From contig NZ_RHOK01000003.1 in NCBI RefSeq assembly GCF_003946175.1, positions 108,054-172,053 on the forward strand: 64,000 nt of DNA. The letters run 5' to 3'. Shown here in pieces: positions 29,186-37,123 of this stretch. The position numbers and the translations under genes were made by a program. The number at the start of each line of letters is the position of its first letter. The stretch's first letter is position 1. This stretch comes from Lacticaseibacillus suibinensis. GTDB taxonomy: Bacteria; Bacillota; Bacilli; Lactobacillales; Lactobacillaceae. Under the pieces are notes generated by a model. The model was not told where the DNA came from. It did no database searches and saw only the letters and a list, made by a program, of their open reading frames with translations.

Positions 29186-29595
29186 AGCAGGTGGTGGTGG
29201 GCCTCGGCGCCGTCCTAGCCTTATTGATGATTGGCCTGGTGCCGCTTAGTGCCATGATTGCCGTGCAGTTAGGCGTGTTAAGTTGGCTGGGCTATGCTTG
29301 GCGGGCGGCCTTTTGGTACATGGTGGTGGCAAACGTCGCCGCTTTTGGGCTCGGCTTATTCACCGATGGGTTAAGCAAGACTTTGATGCGCCTCCAGCCC
29401 ACTTGGGGGCGGCAGCAGCTGGTGATGCTAGGGCTGGATATCGGCCTGAACGCAGTGGTGTATGCGGCGGTGGCCTGGGGGTTTCAACTGCAACTAACCG
29501 CCAGCTTAATCTGGCTGCTGGCGGCGGTGGGCACCTTGGTGGCTTGGTTGATTGAGCTCGGCATGACAAAAATAACAGGTGAGGCTGAAGTTTGA
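29182..29595 (+). CDS. Small membrane protein of unknown function
   Basis: 137 residues with four predicted membrane helices (about 2-28, 33-55, 75-97, 100-124) and few charged residues. No family recognised. Its ATG overlaps the stop of the MutS-like gene (ATGA), so the two are translationally coupled and probably work together at the membrane. Confidence 0.7.
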   Translation: MKQVVVGLGAVLALLMIGLVPLSAMIAVQLGVLSWLGYAWRAAFWYMVVANVAAFGLGLFTDGLSKTLMRLQPTWGRQQLVMLGLDIGLNAVVYAAVAWGFQLQLTASLIWLLAAVGTLVAWLIELGMTKITGEAEV

Positions 29596-29830
29596 TTGGT
29601 TGTGCACAAACTAATTGTCAAAATCTTAAAAGATATATTAGGCTGAGCTAACCATCAAATCCGCAATTATGGTGGCATAACCCAATAATCCCAGCAGTGG
29701 ATACTGGCTTGGTGCATTAAATAAATTATTTTTACGAAAACTGAACTCAAATTTCGCTAATAAGTTATATGATTAAATCATCGTAAGGCAACAGGAAATC
29801 AGCCTTATGCTTACACACTAACTTACACTC
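29596..29830. other. AT-rich gene-free stretch
   Basis: Markedly richer in A+T than the flanking genes. No ORF with a ribosome site was found on either strand. It could be a long 3' UTR of the preceding operon or hold a small RNA ending at the hairpins at 29834-29879. Confidence 0.4.
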
Positions 29831-29833
29831 CCA

Positions 29834-29879
29834 AAAAAGTTCCCCCAAACTTTTCCACCAGCAATGGTGGTTTTTTTTT
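29834..29879 (+). terminator. Tandem hairpins with T-run
   Basis: AAAAGTT/AACTTTT (29834-29854) is followed by CCACC/GGTGG (29855-29870) and nine T. It is the only intrinsic terminator after the MutS-like operon, about 260 bases beyond its last stop. Confidence 0.8.
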
Positions 29880-29902
29880 GCCCTCGAATGAGGCGGCACG
29901 AT

Positions 29903-29931
29903 TTGCAGCGCAGGGGCGGGGTCTGTACACT
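29903..29931 (+). promoter_or_regulatory. Promoter of the DUF2238-like gene
   Basis: TTGCAG (29903-29908), a 17-base spacer and TACACT (29926-29931), 22 bases before the start codon. Confidence 0.6.
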
Positions 29932-29953
29932 AGAAGAAAAGGAGTGGGCATTT

Positions 29954-30619
29954 ATGCAGCGTTTATTGAAAGGATTGTATGGCCTGAATTTGCTTGGGGC
30001 AGTGGGCTATTATCTCGTGTGCCTGCCAGCTTTGCTGAGCGGGCATCCAATCTACCCTGGCCAAAAGGGACTACTGGCCCAGGTGGCAGCTGGCGTCTTA
30101 CTGGCGTTTTTGCCGCTGCTCATCGAGCACGGCTTTAAATTTCGCTTTCCGCTGGTGCTGAAGGTGATTTATGAATGCTTCATTCTCGGTTCAGTACTGC
30201 TGGGGACTGGGATGCAGTTCTACAATATTCCGTATTGGGATAAGTTCCTGCATCTCTTCTCGGCTTCACTGCTTGCCGGCTTAGGCTTAGCGCTGTACAG
30301 CGCCCGCACCCCAGTGGCAAAACGAGCAGCGATTGATCCGCTACTGATCTCAGGTTTTGCGTTTTGCTTTGGTACCACCATCGGCGTGTTCTGGGAGTTT
30401 TATGAATTCACCTTTGATGGGTTGCTGGGCATGAACATGCAGCGCTTTTTAGCTAACGGTGTGCCGTTGGTCGGGCGCGCGGCGCTGATGGACACAATGG
30501 GCGATTTGTTCGCCGATGTGTTTGGCGCTTTGGCGCTGGCGGTTTGGGCCTATGTCATGCTGAAACGCGACCACAAATGGCTGCAGCCGTTTACCTTTAC
30601 TAAATTAACGACGAAATAA
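29954..30619 (+). CDS. Membrane protein, DUF2238-like
   Basis: 221 residues, six membrane helices. The conserved-looking core YWDKFLHLFSASLLAGLG and FWEFYEFTFDGLLGMNMQRF, then DTMGDLFADVFGA, resembles the DUF2238/YjdF-type membrane family, where His and Glu/Asp residues in helices are conserved. Function unknown. AAGGAG precedes the ATG at 29954. It has its own promoter and terminator, so it is monocistronic. Confidence 0.65.
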   Translation: MQRLLKGLYGLNLLGAVGYYLVCLPALLSGHPIYPGQKGLLAQVAAGVLLAFLPLLIEHGFKFRFPLVLKVIYECFILGSVLLGTGMQFYNIPYWDKFLHLFSASLLAGLGLALYSARTPVAKRAAIDPLLISGFAFCFGTTIGVFWEFYEFTFDGLLGMNMQRFLANGVPLVGRAALMDTMGDLFADVFGALALAVWAYVMLKRDHKWLQPFTFTKLTTK

Positions 30620-30625
30620 AGATTG

Positions 30626-30652
30626 ACACCGCATTCATGGCGGTGTATTTTT
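30626..30652 (+). terminator. Terminator of the DUF2238-like gene, overlapping the next promoter
   Basis: Perfect ACACCGC/GCGGTGT stem and ATTTTT. The same bases contain TTGACA (30623-30628) and, 17 bases on, TATTTT (30646-30651), a plausible promoter for the GntR operon. Confidence 0.75.
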
Positions 30653-30660
30653 ATGCCGTG

Positions 30661-30684
30661 GGTTAGTTGCTCATATAACTAACC
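30661..30684 (+). promoter_or_regulatory. Operator for the GntR/YtrA-type regulator
   Basis: Perfect 8-bp inverted repeat GGTTAGTT/AACTAACC with an 8-base spacer, just downstream of the candidate -10 and 29 bases before the GntR start codon. Position and symmetry suit autoregulation by the encoded YtrA-type repressor. Confidence 0.7.
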
Positions 30685-30712
30685 AATTAACCAAGAGAAA
30701 GGAAGGCCGTCG

Positions 30713-31084
30713 ATGCATTTTGATGCGAATAGTGTGATGCCACTGTATCAACAAGTCGCCGATGCGTTCACGGCTGGCATTCTCAGCGGGGCGTTTCCAG
30801 AAGGTGACCAAATCCCCTCCACGACCGAAGTTTCACGGCAATATCAGTTAAACCCGGCCACGGTGCTGAAGGGGATGAACCAACTGGTCGCGGCTGGTCT
30901 AATTGAGAAGCGGCGCGGACTCGGGATGTTCGTGACAACTGGCGCCCAGACTAAGCTGAAAGCGCAGCGCCAAAGCGCATTTTATTCACAAGAAGTCGCC
31001 ACGCTCCTAAAAGCCGCTAGGCAACTTGGAATCAGCAAGGCGGATCTGCTCGCCGCCATTGAAAGAGGGTATGGGCATGAGTGA
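30713..31084 (+). CDS. GntR family regulator, YtrA subfamily
   Basis: 123 residues, typical of the short YtrA type: a winged helix (about 10-75; SVMPLYQQVADAFTAGILSG, then IPSTTEVSRQYQLNPATVLKGMNQL and the wing EKRRGLGMFV) and a short C-terminal helix pair for dimerisation. YtrA proteins repress linked ABC operons; in B. subtilis the signal is certain cell-wall antibiotics. It overlaps the ABC ATPase gene by eight bases, which is the operon it is expected to control. Confidence 0.9.
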   Translation: MHFDANSVMPLYQQVADAFTAGILSGAFPEGDQIPSTTEVSRQYQLNPATVLKGMNQLVAAGLIEKRRGLGMFVTTGAQTKLKAQRQSAFYSQEVATLLKAARQLGISKADLLAAIERGYGHE

Positions 31085-31943
31085 AATTACGATTAAACAG
31101 GTGACCAAGCGTTACGGTGCCAAGCAGGTGCTCAAAGGCGTCGACCTGAACCTGGCCGCTGAACACATCTATGCGTTGCTGGGGCGCAATGGGGTGGGGA
31201 AAAGCACCCTGCTGCGCATGATCAACAATCGCACCTTGGCCACCAGCGGCAGCATCACGATGGATGGTCGGTCCGTGGTGGACAATGAAACCATTCAGAA
31301 CCGGATTTATCTGATGAACGATTCGGTGCTGTATCCGATTGACAAAACCGTTAGCTGGCACTTTCACACCGCGCAGCTGATGTTTGGCGGCTTTGATGAG
31401 GATTTGGCGGCCCATCTGGTGCAGACTTTTCACGTGGATCAGACCCGGCAGTTGCGCCAGTTGTCCACGGGTTTCAAAACTATCGTGAAGTTGATCATCG
31501 CGCTGTGTGTGCCTTGTGATTATATTTTGCTAGACGAACCTGTTTTAGGGCTTGATGCCCCGAACCGAGAACAGTTCTATCAGGAGCTGCTCGCTACCTA
31601 CGCTCAGCGGCCGCGGACTTTCGTGATTGCCACGCATTTAATTGAAGAAATTGCGACCTTGGTGGATCATGTCTTCGTGCTTGCCCATGGCGTCGTCACC
31701 ATCGACGAGGCGGCAGAAACGCTGCAAGCGCGCGGCCGCGCCGTCAGCGGCCCCCACCAGGCTGTGGCGACCTACTTAGCCGAAACGCCGATTCTGTCGC
31801 AAACGACGATGGGCCAACTGACCACCGCCTACACCATGAACGTGCCTGCCGCGCCGGTTCCGCCGGCGGTGCAGGTGACGGCCCTTAATTTGCAGCAATT
31901 GTTCATTGCCTTAACGCGAGAGGATGAGAGCGATGCGGTTTAA
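31077..31943 (+). CDS. ABC transporter ATP-binding protein (YtrB-like)
   Basis: 288 residues. Walker A GRNGVGKST, a degenerate signature LSTGFKTIV, Walker B YILLDEPVLGLD and H-loop VIATHLIEE are present. About 80 C-terminal residues beyond the core are family-typical for exporters of this type. The start at 31077 is seven bases from AGAGGG; an ATG at 31071 lies too close to it. Works with one or more of the three permease genes downstream. Confidence 0.88.
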   Translation: MSEITIKQVTKRYGAKQVLKGVDLNLAAEHIYALLGRNGVGKSTLLRMINNRTLATSGSITMDGRSVVDNETIQNRIYLMNDSVLYPIDKTVSWHFHTAQLMFGGFDEDLAAHLVQTFHVDQTRQLRQLSTGFKTIVKLIIALCVPCDYILLDEPVLGLDAPNREQFYQELLATYAQRPRTFVIATHLIEEIATLVDHVFVLAHGVVTIDEAAETLQARGRAVSGPHQAVATYLAETPILSQTTMGQLTTAYTMNVPAAPVPPAVQVTALNLQQLFIALTREDESDAV

Positions 31944-32592
31944 ACAGTTGCTGGTGTTGAGCTTAACTCAGCTCGGCAAAATTTTAGGTGGCGGCATGCT
32001 CTTTGCTGGTATTGGGGCGCTGGTTCTGGGCTTGGGCCTGGGTAGCGAGGTGATGCCCGGACGGTACTTGTTATGGTTCGTGGCGTTATTTGGCGGCTTG
32101 TTTGCCATCGACTGGACAGCCGGGTTTGCCTTTCAAAACGGCATTAGTCGGCGCACCATGTGGCGGGTCGCTATGGTCGTGATGCTGATATTAGCCACGA
32201 TCGGCAGCTTCGGTAGCTGGCTAGTGCTGGCGCTGCTCCACTTAACCGGGCAGCCAGTCGTGGCCGGGGGCTGGTTAACGTTGAGTGTGATGTGGTTGCA
32301 GCTCGTGGTGTGCCAATTGGTCGGACTGGCGATTGGGGCCTGGAATTTGAACCGCCGCTTTGGTTGGGCGATGCTGGGACCAGCGTTTTTGCTCCTGTCC
32401 CTTTGCGGCGCACTGCCTCAAATCGTCAATCAGGCACCGAGCGCACCGATGCTGCATGCGCTGTGGTGGACTTGGCGCCAGCAGTGGCCACTGGCGTTAG
32501 GTTTACTGGTGGCAAGTGTCGCTGGGACGCTGGCGACCCGGTTGATTTACCGGCGTTTGGAAGCGCCGCTGTTGCCGGAGGTGGGTCAATGA
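31933..32592 (+). CDS. ABC transporter permease subunit (first of three)
   Basis: 219 residues, six membrane helices, no soluble domain. Begins MRFKQLLVLSLTQLGKILGG; contains FQNGISRRTMWR, a cytoplasmic loop also seen in modified form in the next two genes (FQYGVARQTLLK and VQYGLNRRHMVS). This shared loop shows the three are paralogues. The start at 31933 uses AGAGGA eight bases upstream and overlaps the ATPase gene. Confidence 0.75.
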   Translation: MRFKQLLVLSLTQLGKILGGGMLFAGIGALVLGLGLGSEVMPGRYLLWFVALFGGLFAIDWTAGFAFQNGISRRTMWRVAMVVMLILATIGSFGSWLVLALLHLTGQPVVAGGWLTLSVMWLQLVVCQLVGLAIGAWNLNRRFGWAMLGPAFLLLSLCGALPQIVNQAPSAPMLHALWWTWRQQWPLALGLLVASVAGTLATRLIYRRLEAPLLPEVGQ

Positions 32593-33293
32593 AATTTAAA
32601 GTTTTGTTGAAACTGCAAGCACGCATGGCTTTGCTGATGTTTGGCACCATTTTTGGCTTTGTCACCATCGGGGCAGCAGTGATCGTGCTACTGCTGCATC
32701 CTGATGATCCAGCGTTCAGGAAAGTGATGTTCAGCATGCTGATGGGGTATGCCGTGGTGTTTGGGTTGCTGGGGGCCTCATTGATCACCATCAATGATGG
32801 CTTAAGCTTTGCGTTTCAATATGGGGTGGCCCGCCAGACTTTGCTGAAAAGTACGCTGGCTACCTTTACCTTAGTGGGCGGCTTAGCGCTAGTCCTGGTG
32901 CCGGTGGCAGAAACTCTCAGCCAGCCAGTGGTCGGCTTTGCTTGGACGCTGCTGCCAGGTTTGCATCCTGGGCCACTTCAGCTGGGCTTGTTGTGGCTAC
33001 TGGTGATGACAGTGTGCAGCATAGAGGGGTGGCTATTTCTAGTCACCCTCAGACTGCGGCCCGCTCACCGCTTCAAAGTTGTCATGAGCGGTCTGGCCGG
33101 GGTGGTGATGGTGATCGCCCTGCTGATTGCGGCGGTGATGTTGTCGAAGCAAGTGGCGATGGTATTGTACCAAGTGGGTCAATGCTTGTGGGGCACCCCG
33201 TGGCATCTGACCCGGCTGCTGGGGCTGGTGACGGCCATTGGCGTTTGGGGCTTGTGGCGTAGCTTGCGGACCAGTGAAGTGGTGGCGCGCTAG
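32589..33293 (+). CDS. ABC transporter permease subunit (second of three)
   Basis: 234 residues, about six membrane helices; begins MKFKVLLKLQARMALLMFGT. Its loop FQYGVARQTLLKS parallels the loops of both neighbouring genes. The ATG overlaps the previous stop (ATGA) and GGAGGTGG lies upstream, so translation is coupled. A longer in-frame reading from 32292 lies inside the preceding gene and is not credible. Confidence 0.75.
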   Translation: MKFKVLLKLQARMALLMFGTIFGFVTIGAAVIVLLLHPDDPAFRKVMFSMLMGYAVVFGLLGASLITINDGLSFAFQYGVARQTLLKSTLATFTLVGGLALVLVPVAETLSQPVVGFAWTLLPGLHPGPLQLGLLWLLVMTVCSIEGWLFLVTLRLRPAHRFKVVMSGLAGVVMVIALLIAAVMLSKQVAMVLYQVGQCLWGTPWHLTRLLGLVTAIGVWGLWRSLRTSEVVAR

Positions 33294-33305
33294 GAGGAAA
33301 GTAGC

Positions 33306-33962
33306 ATGAAACTACGGTCAGTGTTACTGATACAACTTAAGCATGGCGCAACGCGTTATCTAGTGATGGGTCTTGGGGTTGCCGGTTTTGCGTATGCGAA
33401 CAGTCAGACGGCTCAGGTCTTTTATACGTTTCCTTGGTTATTGATTTTGCTCAGCGCCATTTTGACGCCCTTACATACGGCGCGGCTGGGGGTTCAATAT
33501 GGGTTGAATCGGCGGCACATGGTCAGTGGTGAACTAAGCGTCGCCCTTGGCAGTGCCATGTGGTTCACTGCGGTACTTTGGGTGACCGCTAGTTTGATGG
33601 CGCCGCGCACGGTGATGTTTTACATCGATCGCTATGGGGCCTACGACCTGCGCGGCGTGTACCTATTGCTTGGCACGCTGGCAATGACGCTCACCGGCGC
33701 TCTACTGCGGGCTTATCACAACAGCCTGAAGCTGGTCGTCCCTTTAGCACTGCTTGGCGGGATGATCAGTGCCGAAACTTTTCCCGGCGCTAAGCCGGCC
33801 GGGCTGCTGGCCAAATTCTTATACCGGCCAGCTACCCCTAGTGGCCAGCCTTGGATGAGCATATTGCTGCTCGCCTTACTTTGTCTCGGGCTGGTGGGGC
33901 TGATGCTTTGGGCATACCGGCGCTTTGAATTGCGACCAAGTGAAGTGGCACGGCCAACCTAA
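33306..33962 (+). CDS. ABC transporter permease subunit (third of three)
   Basis: 218 residues, five or six membrane helices; begins MKLRSVLLIQLKHGATRYLV and has the family loop VQYGLNRRHMVSGEL. GGAGG is seven to eight bases before the ATG and the gap to the previous gene is 12 bases. Last gene of the GntR-ATPase-permease operon, closed by a bidirectional terminator. Confidence 0.75.
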   Translation: MKLRSVLLIQLKHGATRYLVMGLGVAGFAYANSQTAQVFYTFPWLLILLSAILTPLHTARLGVQYGLNRRHMVSGELSVALGSAMWFTAVLWVTASLMAPRTVMFYIDRYGAYDLRGVYLLLGTLAMTLTGALLRAYHNSLKLVVPLALLGGMISAETFPGAKPAGLLAKFLYRPATPSGQPWMSILLLALLCLGLVGLMLWAYRRFELRPSEVARPT

Positions 33963-34002
33963 TGAGGGCGTGAGCGGCGCTGGTTGCTGACCTGAATGCA
34001 TC

Positions 34003-34036
34003 AAAAAAATCGACTCGGTCACGGGTCGATTTTTGG
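34003..34036. terminator. Bidirectional terminator between permease and SUKH-like genes
   Basis: AAAATCGAC...GTCGATTTT stem with CG/CG inner pairs around GTCA; A-run and T-run on the two sides serve both converging operons. Confidence 0.85.
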
Positions 34037-34041
34037 TAAAC

Positions 34042-34674
34042 TCATTTGATTGCTAGCGCAGCTTGAATTTTGGCGTCAAATTGCCGCCATCGGTAATCAC
34101 GAGCAAACTGCACTTCTTCTTTGAAGGCTGCTGAGGTCGCCAATTCAGCCTGGTGACTGAAGTAAACAAGCCAGCCGCCATAATCATTGGCAGGTAAATT
34201 TAGCCGCGCGTAGGTCAGTACGGCGGGTAGTGCCTTTTCGTCGGCCAACAACGCGGCATGGCCAAATGCTTGCGGCGAGGGGGCATCATCCAACTCGGGC
34301 GAACGCCAGATCAGCTGGCGCCAAAAGCTAGTCCAATCCGGCGCTAAGGTCAGCCATTGGTCGACTTCAGTATCGATGTACCGGATGCTAGGCGGGTTTT
34401 GCGCCAGATCAAAGCAAAAGTACCGCGCCTCGGTTTGGGCAAAGGGCACCAAGTTCGCCGGCAGCGGCGCCTCAAGCCGCGGCCCAATGGTGGCGAAGGC
34501 GTGAATCAACGCCCCGTCGATGGCATCACTGGTAGGCTCTGGTGTGGGGAAAAAATACCGCCGCGGCCACTGGCCGGTAGCGACCAGGGCATAATAGTCA
34601 GCAGGAATTGCGGCCAGTTGCGGGATGGTGGGCAAGCCAGCTGGCGGCGTCACTAAGTCAGGCCATTTGAGCAT
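34042..34674 (-). CDS. SMI1/KNR4 (SUKH-1)-like protein
   Basis: 210 residues, soluble. The central part YFCFDLAQNPPSIRYIDTEVDQWLTLAPDWTSFW and the N-terminal pattern of IPADYYALVATGQWPRRYFF resemble SMI1/KNR4 domains, where an FDL strand precedes a DW-x3-F-type helix. SUKH proteins often act as immunity proteins against secreted toxins, but no toxin gene is adjacent here, so that role is only a possibility. GAGGCG precedes the start. Monocistronic on the minus strand. Confidence 0.55.
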   Translation of the reverse strand: MLKWPDLVTPPAGLPTIPQLAAIPADYYALVATGQWPRRYFFPTPEPTSDAIDGALIHAFATIGPRLEAPLPANLVPFAQTEARYFCFDLAQNPPSIRYIDTEVDQWLTLAPDWTSFWRQLIWRSPELDDAPSPQAFGHAALLADEKALPAVLTYARLNLPANDYGGWLVYFSHQAELATSAAFKEEVQFARDYRWRQFDAKIQAALAIK

Positions 34675-34766
34675 GATTATCGCCTCATTTCAATGTCTAT
34701 CTTACCAAAGGTGGAAGGCGCGCAGGGTGGTTTTGAAGTATAATCGGAAGGTAAGGAGAAGGAGTC

Positions 34767-35531
34767 ATGACGATGCGGAATACTTTGGTCTATGTCCATT
34801 ATGAACCACTGGCGAATATGTTCTTAACCGCCGGCATTTCGGCAAGCGATGTGCTGAATTCAGCGCCGACGCCGTTTCGCCATTTACTACTTTTACCGCC
34901 GGTGGATGAGGATGAATTCATCGATCCTCACACCGGCTTCAATGAGGTCAGCGGCGAAGAAGCGGTCAAGACGTTCATGCGCAGCAAAGCCGCCCGCACG
35001 CGCAGCTGGCTGGATTACCGCCATGCCAATTACCTGCGGGAACTGTTGCCGACTGAAATTGCGGAACTGCTTTACCTTGGGTTCACCAAGACCCATATCA
35101 CCCCGCCTTATTACTATAAACTGCAAAATCAGCTGGTGTTCTTGCCGATGCCTAATGACATGGTGACGATGTATTTCCGCACCACCAAGCGTTTCAGCCA
35201 GACGCTGGCGACGGCGATTGTCCGACATTTACGGCTGGCCGCCAATGATCAACCGTTTTGGCTCCGCCTGCGCGCCCAGCATTTCCCGGCGGTGTCGACG
35301 ACGGTGTTGGCCGATTTGTTCCCACTGTTTGAAGAAGGCGTGCTGCTCGACTTCAGCCGGGGGCTGTTCAGCCGTGATCAAGTTAAAATTCCGCTTTACC
35401 AGGTGCAAAATCGCTTCGTCCCTGAACAGCCACTTGATCAAGATGGCCTTAAACGCGTCGGGGAGCTGAGTTTGATTCGCGAAACTAACCAGTGGCAGCT
35501 GCGGCTGCGGGAAAAAGTAGCAGAGCGCTGA
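34767..35531 (+). CDS. Conserved-looking protein of unknown function
   Basis: 254 residues, not recognised. It is soluble, with no signal peptide or membrane helix, rich in aromatic and basic residues, begins MTMRNTLVYVHYEPLANMFL and contains TPPYYYKLQNQLVFLPMPND and a long helical C-terminal half. TATAAT at 34739-34744 and a double AAGGAGAAGGAG support expression. ATG at 34773 is an alternative start. It lies 60 bases before murF on the same strand without a clear terminator between, so it may be cotranscribed with murF. Confidence 0.65.
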   Translation: MTMRNTLVYVHYEPLANMFLTAGISASDVLNSAPTPFRHLLLLPPVDEDEFIDPHTGFNEVSGEEAVKTFMRSKAARTRSWLDYRHANYLRELLPTEIAELLYLGFTKTHITPPYYYKLQNQLVFLPMPNDMVTMYFRTTKRFSQTLATAIVRHLRLAANDQPFWLRLRAQHFPAVSTTVLADLFPLFEEGVLLDFSRGLFSRDQVKIPLYQVQNRFVPEQPLDQDGLKRVGELSLIRETNQWQLRLREKVAER

Positions 35532-35590
35532 GCATTGCGCTACAATATGAACGCTGTGAATTTTAAGGATCAACGCTAGGAGAGTAAGTC

Positions 35591-36979
35591 ATGAAAATGA
35601 AGTTAAGCGAAATCGCTCGGGTTGTGGGGGCCGAGTATTCGGTGCCAGATTCTTTGGCGCCGACGGTGACAGGCGTCGCGTTTGATACGCGCAAGCTCCA
35701 ACCCGGCGATTTATTCATCCCGCTGCAAGGTGAGCGTGATGGGCACACGTTCATTTCAAATGCGGAAGCCAAAGGCGCTTGTGCGACTTTTGTGGCCGCC
35801 GACCACGCACCAGCTGCGACCCGCCTGCCGCAACTGGTGGTCGAAGATCCCTTGGCCGCGCTAAATAAGCTGGCGCGGTATTACCTGCTGATGAAGGTTA
35901 ATCCCAAAGTGGTGGCCATTACTGGCAGCAACGGGAAAACCACAACCAAGGATATGACGGCGGCGATTTTGGCCACCCAGTATCACGTCATTAAGACGCA
36001 AGATAATTACAACAATGAAATCGGGGTGCCGATGACGATTTTGGCCATGGACACCAATACCGAAGTGCTGGTCGTTGAAATGGGCATGGATCGCCCCGGC
36101 CAGCTGCATGAACTGAGTAACCTCGTGGCGCCTGATGTGGCAGTGATCACAATGATTGGCGAAGCGCACATCGAGTTTTTCAAGACGCGGGATAAAATTG
36201 CCGATGCCAAAATGGAAATCACCGATGGCCTCAAGGAAGACGGCTTGTTCATTTATAACGGCGACGAGCCGCTGCTACGCGAGCGGGCTGAACAAGTGAC
36301 CCAAGAGCAAAAAACCTTTGGCCTTGAGCCGGAAAACATGCTTTACGCCCGCGACATTGAAGCCGGTGAAACGCACACCGAATTCTCCTTGTCCCGCTGG
36401 CCAGATTTGCGGTTCTCGATTCCGATGATGGGCGAATGGAATGTGGCCAACGCCTTAGCCGCAATTCTGGTGGGCCGCCGCTTCCATGTGAAGCCAGAAG
36501 CCATCCAAAGTGCCTTGCGCGATTTTCCGGTCACCAAAAACCGCACGCAATGGGTGATGGGGGATGCCGGCGAGTCGATTTTAAGCGATGTCTACAACGC
36601 CAATCCTACGGCGATGAAGGCAGTGCTGGGCGACTTCGCGAAATTTCCATGTCAAGGTCGCCGCATTGCCGTGCTGGGGGATATGCTTGAACTGGGTGAA
36701 GCGTCGGCCGCTTTGCACGCCAGCGTCGCCGAAGCTTTGGATCCTAATCAGATTCAGGAAGTCTATCTCTACGGGGATGAAATCGTCAGTCTCAAGCAGG
36801 CCTTGAGTGAAAAATATGCTCCAGAGCATGTGCATTATTTTCCGAAGGCTGAACAGCGCCGTTTGATTGTGGCGTTGCAAGATACCGTGATGCATGACGA
36901 CTTGGTCATGCTCAAAGCCAGCCATGGGTTGCACCTGGAAAATGTGCTCCAGGCGCTAATTGACGGCACGAGTGAATAA
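35591..36979 (+). CDS. murF: UDP-MurNAc-tripeptide-D-alanyl-D-alanine ligase MurF
   Basis: 462 residues. It adds D-Ala-D-Ala to the UDP-MurNAc tripeptide, the last cytoplasmic peptide step. Visible Mur ligase motifs: ATP loop AITGSNGKTTTKDM (about 111-124), NYNNEIGVP, VVEMGMDRPGQ, GEAHIEFF and DVYNANPTAM. AGGAG is eight bases before the start at 35591. The D-Ala-D-Ala ligase gene, often next door in relatives, is not present in this window. Confidence 0.96.
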   Translation: MKMKLSEIARVVGAEYSVPDSLAPTVTGVAFDTRKLQPGDLFIPLQGERDGHTFISNAEAKGACATFVAADHAPAATRLPQLVVEDPLAALNKLARYYLLMKVNPKVVAITGSNGKTTTKDMTAAILATQYHVIKTQDNYNNEIGVPMTILAMDTNTEVLVVEMGMDRPGQLHELSNLVAPDVAVITMIGEAHIEFFKTRDKIADAKMEITDGLKEDGLFIYNGDEPLLRERAEQVTQEQKTFGLEPENMLYARDIEAGETHTEFSLSRWPDLRFSIPMMGEWNVANALAAILVGRRFHVKPEAIQSALRDFPVTKNRTQWVMGDAGESILSDVYNANPTAMKAVLGDFAKFPCQGRRIAVLGDMLELGEASAALHASVAEALDPNQIQEVYLYGDEIVSLKQALSEKYAPEHVHYFPKAEQRRLIVALQDTVMHDDLVMLKASHGLHLENVLQALIDGTSE

Positions 36980-36982
36980 GCA

Positions 36983-37008
36983 AAAAGCGGCCAGCGTGCC
37001 GCTTTTCT
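36983..37008 (+). terminator. murF terminator
   Basis: AAAAGCGGC/GCCGCTTTT perfect stem with CAGCGT loop, then a short C-interrupted T-run. Confidence 0.78.
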
Positions 37009-37123
37009 TGTACTCAAGCGTTGGTTGATAGGCAAAATCCTGCGTGCCGGCTAGACTGAAAGCAACCTCAAAGCAAGAGGCACCGGCCAGACATCACCGA
37101 CCGGCAACAAGGAGGAATTTCAC

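Noticed and set aside
32292..32588. Longer N-terminus for the second permease gene
   Set aside because: The extension lies wholly within the preceding permease gene and is hydrophilic, while the start at 32589 has a ribosome site and ATGA coupling.
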